Shown piece after piece: positions 61,604 through 64,000 of a DNA stretch of 64,000 nucleotides (its first letter is position 1; each line of letters begins with the position of its first letter). The notes under the pieces were generated by a model. It saw only the letters and a list, made by a program, of their open reading frames with translations. It was not told where the DNA came from and made no database searches. The position numbers and the translations under genes were made by a program. Origin of the DNA: Pleurocapsa sp. PCC 7327 (lineage in GTDB: Bacteria > Cyanobacteriota > Cyanobacteriia > Cyanobacteriales > Microcystaceae); the NCBI RefSeq assembly GCF_000317025.1, contig NC_019689.1:62001-126000 (forward strand). Reading direction: 5' to 3'.

Positions 61604-62934
61604 TTGTACGGATGCCAGCAAGTGTTATTAAAACCTAATAAAGAACTATCGGCTATTTTGGTATTTATTTGCCAACAAGCGCATAATTTAACCAATATGG
61701 GCATCTACTATGCACGACAACTCTACCTCAAAGCCAAACGCTACATCGGCAAGTACGACCTAGAAAAACTCTACAAGAATAATCTTCACTACAAGGTTTT
61801 CCATTCTCAAGCAGCGCAACAGATACTGGGGTCGGTGTATGAATCTTTTGTTTCGTATAAGAAGTTAGTTAAAGCCTATAAACAAGGACAGATAGAAGAC
61901 CAACCAAGACTTCCCAAGTACAGAAAGAAAGGAGGCTTGGCGTTAGTTTCCTATCCCGGACAAGCATTGAATTAAAAGACGGGAAGATTAGAGTACCGCT
62001 AGGCAAGCAAATTAAATGTTGGTTTGGACTAGACAGTTTTCAACTAACTATGCCTAGCAACATTAACTTCGCGGAGCTTAAAGAACTCAGAATTCTACCT
62101 AGAAATAAGTGTTTTTATGCCGAGTTGGTCTACAAAAAAGAAGTACCAACTCCAGAAGTAGATAAACAAAATGTACTGGGGATCGACCCAGGATTGAATA
62201 ACTGGCTAACTTGCGTCTCTAATGTAGGCACTAGTTTTATCATCGATGGCAAATATATTAAGTCGATGAATCGCTGGTATAACAAGCAGGTCTCGACTAT
62301 TAAAGATGGAAAGCCACAGGGGTTTTGGAGCAATAAGCTAGCAGCTATAACCGAGACAAGAAACAGACAAGTTCGCGATGGCATCAATAAGGCAGCTCGT
62401 CTCGTTATTAACCACTGCTTAGAAAATCAAATCGGGGCAGTTATTTTTGGTTGGAATAAAGGCAACAAGAGAGAGATAAAACTAGGCAAGAAAAATAATT
62501 CTGAATTTGTATTAATCCCAACAGCAAGATTAAAAGACAGAATTGAACAACTCTGTCGAGAATATGGCATTCAGTTTATTGAAACTGAAGAAAGTTATAC
62601 CAGCCAAGCTAGTTTCTTAGATGGCGACTATCTGCCTACTTATGGTGAGAAACCCGATGATTGGAAGCCTTCAGGAAAAAGAACCAAGCTTGGTTTGTAT
62701 AGAACTGCTAATAACTGGTATATCAACGCTGATGCAAACGGGGCTGCTAATGCCATCCGGAAAGTAAGCATGACACTGGGCATAGACCTAAGTGGAGTGT
62801 CTAGGGCGATTTTGACTTCGCCCCACAGGATAAAACTGTGGTCAGCTAATAAGCTCAAAACGTGGAGTGACGGTCTTTCAAGCCGTCACGAAACAACCTT
62901 ATTAGAATTCGCCCTCATTCATGGGGCGGAGTAG
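61604..62934 (+). pseudogene. tnpB: TnpB RNA-guided nuclease gene with a one-base frameshift
   Basis: Translation would start at TTG 61604, 7 nt after AAGGAGGTGAG. The first frame stops at 61975 (...PGQALN). The rest continues one frame over (LKDGKIRVPLG ... to 62934), so one base, probably an A, has been lost near 61972. The RuvC acidic residues are all encoded: GIDPGLNNW (Asp), IETEESYTSQASF (Glu) and INADANGAANA (Asp). The usual CxxC zinc ribbon between the last two is replaced by a Pro/Lys-rich loop (LDGDYLPTYGEKPDDW). Inactive as read unless frameshifting occurs. Confidence 0.85.
62820..62934 (+). ncRNA. Candidate TnpB guide-RNA (reRNA) scaffold region
   Basis: The 3' end of tnpB carries three stems in 115 nt: CCACAG/CTGTGG, GTGACGG/CCGTCAC and CGCCC/GGGCG. 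Known TnpB systems produce a guide RNA from exactly this part of the element, with the guide just beyond the right end. Expression is inferred. Confidence 0.4.
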
Positions 62935-62973
62935 TCAATTATGTTAATTTGCAATTTTAAGGTTAAAACTAAA

Positions 62974-63013
62974 TATAGCAATCTTAGATCTTAGATCGTT
63001 AAGGATTGCTATA
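62974..63013. mobile_element. 36-bp IS630-derived miniature relic with TA duplication
   Basis: TAGCAATC (from 62976) and GGATTGCTA (to 63011) are inverted ends matching those of the IS630 copy at 12141-12997. TA flanks both sides (62974-62975, 63012-63013). The interior is only about 19 bp, with a repeated TTAGATC. It is either a very small MITE or the collapsed remnant of a full copy. Confidence 0.65.
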
Positions 63014-63038
63014 ACTCTAATTGCAACAATCTGTAGCT

Positions 63039-64000
63039 ATGTTATTAAAAAGTTCGTACTCTCACACCAAAGTTCCAGTTTCTATACTCAAAGCGATCGC
63101 TTTACCTTTGGGTATGGGCATTTTGCTGCTATCGACTAACCAAAGGACTTCAGCTCAATCTCTTTGGACAAATTCCAATCCCAAATCGCCCAACTCTGCT
63201 ATTCAAGTCAGTCTAGAAGAAATCGGACGATCGCAACAAGAAAAGACAGAGGAAAACGAGCGATCGCGGCGAGACATCCCAGATGTTATTATCGATGATG
63301 AGAAATCTCAACCGGATGATTCATCCTCGACAACTTCTACCGATACTGAATCAGAAGACGAATCCACTCCTACTTCTACCGCTCCCGAACCTGAAGAAGA
63401 ATCCTCGACCTCTGCCAGCACCGAACCTCGCTTTACCTGTCAGACGGTCAATGGCGAATACACGGTAATGTATCATCCAGAAAGCCGTCCGGGCGAAGCT
63501 TATGCCTGGGCAATTCCCCGTCAAATGGGCGGCGGTTGGTCGGCAGAACGCCGCTGTAGTGAAATCAGTCGTCGCCTAGAGTTCTATCGACCAGACGGGC
63601 TGTTGGAGATGAGAACCGCCGTAGAAAATAATTACAATACCGTCTGCGTGACTACTCAGAAAAATTCGAGTTGCCGCATTGTCTTTACCGTACCGCCCGG
63701 TCAAGATCCGATGGTCACTCGCGATCGCGTTTTTGAAAATCTGACCGTTGCCGATAGCGGTCAACAAACTCAGGGAGTTAACACCTTGGTTGATAACGGT
63801 CGCTCTAACCCAATTCTCGGTCAACTCGGTCAAGTCTTGGGTCAAGACCTATCCAAACTAGCGATGCGTACTAAGTCATCTGAGGCAATTAATTTGCGTC
63901 CTTTCCTCGATCGAGCTGATGGCGGAACGGGAACGAGGTTGCAAGGCAGTCCGTTTGGTTCTCCTAACTCTCGTCCTCAACGTTTAAAACCTGAGAATTT
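63039..64000 (+). CDS. COP23-domain secreted protein (3' end cut by window edge)
   Basis: 320 codons to the window edge. A signal peptide (hydrophobic ALPLGMGILLLST, then SAQS) is followed by an acidic, Ser/Thr/Glu-rich linker (about 75-130). The COP23 domain follows: FTCQTVNGEYTVMYHPESRP, AYAWAIPRQMGGGWSAERRC, TVCVTTQKNSSCRIVFTVPP. Four cysteines could make two disulfides. The 23-kDa circadian oscillating polypeptide is membrane-associated in other cyanobacteria and essential there; its function is not settled. The C-terminal part beyond the domain is Gln/Gly-rich. Confidence 0.8.
   Translation, partial: MLLKSSYSHTKVPVSILKAIALPLGMGILLLSTNQRTSAQSLWTNSNPKSPNSAIQVSLEEIGRSQQEKTEENERSRRDIPDVIIDDEKSQPDDSSSTTSTDTESEDESTPTSTAPEPEEESSTSASTEPRFTCQTVNGEYTVMYHPESRPGEAYAWAIPRQMGGGWSAERRCSEISRRLEFYRPDGLLEMRTAVENNYNTVCVTTQKNSSCRIVFTVPPGQDPMVTRDRVFENLTVADSGQQTQGVNTLVDNGRSNPILGQLGQVLGQDLSKLAMRTKSSEAINLRPFLDRADGGTGTRLQGSPFGSPNSRPQRLKPEN

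Larger units (their letters stand above)
61499..62934 (+). mobile_element. IS605/IS1341-type element with tnpB only
   Basis: The left side has the subterminal hairpin CCCTCC-(8 nt)-GGAGGG at 61501-61521, the right side CGCCC/GGGCG at 62910-62928, at the end of tnpB. No tnpA (Y1 transposase) is present. Two further hairpins near the right end (62823-62841 and 62867-62889) are in the place where TnpB guide RNA scaffolds are made. The exact cleavage ends cannot be fixed without an empty site. Confidence 0.7.

Overview
The window is cyanobacterial chromosome. The evidence is phycobilisome genes (a phycoerythrin linker, lyase and regulator operon), photosynthetic electron-transfer genes (ndhD, petL, ftrV), acyl-lipid desaturases, a COP23 protein, PEP-CTERM proteins and very frequent GCGATCGC (HIP1) octamers. 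A CnfR/PatB-type nif regulator at the left edge and the phycoerythrin operon near the right edge suggest a nitrogen-fixing, phycoerythrin-containing, probably unicellular or colonial cyanobacterium. The species cannot be named from this sequence. No tRNA, rRNA or CRISPR array was seen.

Layout. 1-7.6 kb: the cnfR-like gene with an NtcA-type promoter, a membrane GTPase, an orphan ParA, two tandem desC desaturases that share a gene-conversion tract, and a PLP enzyme. 7.9-20.4 kb: a sensory island. It has two giant proteins, each with five tandem dual-cysteine (DXCF-type) cyanobacteriochrome-like GAF domains and a degenerate chemoreceptor tail. A CheA-like protein without kinase domain or phosphorylatable histidine follows, then an LRAT/PspA-like fusion. 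A response-regulator gene broken by an IS630-family element and a PstS-like binding protein lie between the two sensors. 20.5-31.7 kb: mostly single metabolic genes (ABC permease, nucleoside phosphorylase, ABA4-like protein, a fluoroacetate-dehalogenase-like hydrolase, a P-type ATPase with no visible start codon, a Mut7-C RNase, an HDAC-family deacetylase and an NrdG-like radical SAM protein).

31.8-56.5 kb: housekeeping genes: petL, aroB, xseAB, a VOC protein, cbiA with an octamer repeat, queF, pdhB, secDF, a Ser/Thr kinase, ftrV, a sugar-binding protein, a TenA-like protein, ndhD, mazG, lepB, a Crp-type regulator and a five-module response regulator. This region also holds a vanadium haloperoxidase gene split by one in-frame TAG and a short ORF/structured-RNA unit upstream of queF. 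56.6-60.6 kb: the operon cpeC-cpeE-two solo CpcD-domain genes-cpeS-cpeT-cpeR on the minus strand. It resembles the cpeCDESTR operon, but two tiny linkers stand where a third large linker would be. 61.5-63.0 kb: a tnpB-only IS605-like element with a frameshift and a 36-bp IS630 relic. The right edge cuts a COP23-domain gene.

The best candidate for an undescribed system is the sensory island. Ten potential bilin-binding GAF domains feed receptor tails that lack the normal chemoreceptor tip. They are paired with a kinase-less CheA and a predicted membrane/lipid-acting LRAT-PspA protein whose gene starts 8 nt after the CheA-like gene.
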